From: an uncultured Opitutia bacterium
Lineage (GTDB): Bacteria; Verrucomicrobiota; Verrucomicrobiia; Opitutales; JABJCN01
NCBI GenBank assembly: GCA_913046175.1
Contig: CAJWSN010000072.1
Location: 1-6,649 of the forward strand
Length of the DNA stretch: 6,649 nt
Reading direction: 5' to 3'
Position numbers and translations under genes: made by a program. The notes under the pieces were generated by a model, which worked only from the letters and a program-made list of their open reading frames with translations, did not search any database and was not told where the DNA came from. This document shows, piece by piece, positions 6,120 through 6,649 of this stretch (position 1 is the first letter of the stretch; each line of letters opens with the position of its first letter).

Positions 6120-6485
6120 ATGTTTTTTACTTTTGAAATGAATATTAGCAGAGCCCAGCGAGTCATCAAGGAATATCCGCAGGCACGCGATTACATTGCG
6201 CGTTATGAGGATTGCCGGAAAGCCTTCAAGGAATACGGGTTCGCTTCGAGCGCGGAATTTATCATTGCTTTATTGGAACTGGAGGACTCCCGGTCCCGCG
6301 CGGCCATCCTCAAGAAGTTTCGGGAGCAGGTTTCCCGGGGAAAAGGCCGTCGCCGAATACGATTGTCACCCGTGGTTCGGGAGGATATTCGTCGCAAGGC
6401 GCAGGAAGGTGTGCCTCGAAAGGAACTGGCTACAGCGTATGGAGTGAGTTACCAGACCATTTCCAAGATCGTGAACAAGGGGTGA
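6120..6485 (+). CDS. Small basic helix-turn-helix protein, unknown function
   Basis: A 121-residue charged protein. Seen: a helical N-terminal part (8-70) rich in Glu, Arg and Lys (RVIKEYPQARDYIARYEDCR and LLELEDSRSRAAILKKFREQ), a basic linker SRGKGRRRIRLS (72-83), and a C-terminal helix-turn-helix of the resolvase/homeodomain-like type: VREDIRRKAQEGVPRKELATAYGVSYQTISKIV, with the GVS turn at 108-110 and the recognition helix YQTISKIV at 111-118. The protein ends three residues after the helix. This resembles DNA-binding modules of invertases and transposases standing alone, so it is probably a small DNA-binding regulator; no catalytic domain is present. The second ATG at 6138 (MNISRAQRV) may be the true start, because the first six residues are Phe-rich and look non-coding. 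Neither has a Shine-Dalgarno. It is divergent from the lipoprotein and upstream of tRNA-Val. Confidence 0.7.
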   Translation: MFFTFEMNISRAQRVIKEYPQARDYIARYEDCRKAFKEYGFASSAEFIIALLELEDSRSRAAILKKFREQVSRGKGRRRIRLSPVVREDIRRKAQEGVPRKELATAYGVSYQTISKIVNKG

Positions 6486-6547
6486 GGCTGTCATGGTTGC
6501 CCGTTCTTTGTGGATGGATATCCCCCCGGCATTTGTCCGGATCATTC

Positions 6548-6575
6548 TTGACTGTGGCGGTCTGCAGGCTAGCTT
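6548..6575 (+). promoter_or_regulatory. Candidate promoter for tRNA-Val
   Basis: TTGACT at 6548-6553 (5 of 6 to the -35 consensus) and TAGCTT at 6570-6575 (3 of 6 to -10) with a 16-nt spacer. Transcription would start near 6582, about 14 nt before the mature tRNA, a normal distance for a tRNA promoter. The -10 is weak. It also means the tRNA need not be co-transcribed with the upstream gene. Confidence 0.45.
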
Positions 6576-6595
6576 CGATCCTTCTTTCATAAACC

Positions 6596-6649
<54 letters not shown>

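Noticed and set aside
6513..6540. GGATATCC and CCGG-N7-CCGG repeats after the HTH gene as a terminator
   Set aside because: The stems are only four pairs long and no T-run follows. The region is better explained as the approach to the tRNA promoter.

Overview
The window looks like chromosomal DNA of a bacterium, most likely Verrucomicrobiota (Opitutia/Opitutales-like). The grounds are the gene set (a HIT-family Ap4A enzyme, PhoH and a 7TM-HD protein in a row, an exosortase, and an ADP-glucose-type glycogen synthase), the moderate G+C content, and gene starts that mostly lack a Shine-Dalgarno sequence. The assignment is inferred from gene content and protein style; no database search was possible.

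Left part (1-2809, minus strand): three genes read leftwards in the order HIT protein, phoH, 7TM-HD (YqfF/PgpH-like) protein. HIT and phoH overlap by an ATGA and are probably translationally coupled. The 7TM-HD gene follows phoH after 76 bp, as in the phoH-yqfF-ybeY order of many bacteria; ybeY would be expected beyond the left edge. Only its N-terminal anchor and extracytoplasmic domain are present. From about position 205 leftwards the DNA becomes much richer in G+C (about two thirds) and no longer looks like this gene, so the left ~205 bp may be a chimeric join or a rearrangement.

Centre (2810-5520): a 250-bp divergent intergenic region carries a repeated GGCGTT/A-tract motif, one near-perfect 16-bp palindrome and one inverted repeat lying over a possible -10 box. 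It is followed on the plus strand by an exosortase with Cys-Arg-His catalytic residues and, 70 bp later, by glgA (GT5 glycogen synthase).

Right part (5510-6649): a small lipoprotein gene on the minus strand overlaps the end of glgA tail to tail by 11 bp. A 55-codon membrane-anchored small protein, too short for ordinary ORF cut-offs, starts just upstream and overlaps the lipoprotein start by 50 bp. Next, on the plus strand, come a small basic helix-turn-helix protein and, after a plausible promoter, a tRNA-Val(UAC) gene. The tRNA is cut by the window end exactly at the end of the 5' T-stem strand.

The leftward operon combines dinucleoside-polyphosphate breakdown (HIT), an RNA-linked ATPase (PhoH) and a probable cyclic-dinucleotide phosphodiesterase. 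The exosortase implies a PEP-CTERM-type surface-protein sorting system whose substrates lie elsewhere. glgA makes storage glucan. No complete undescribed system is evident; the most notable items are the left-end junction, the hidden overlapping small gene, the divergent regulatory region and the exosortase placed in a housekeeping neighbourhood.
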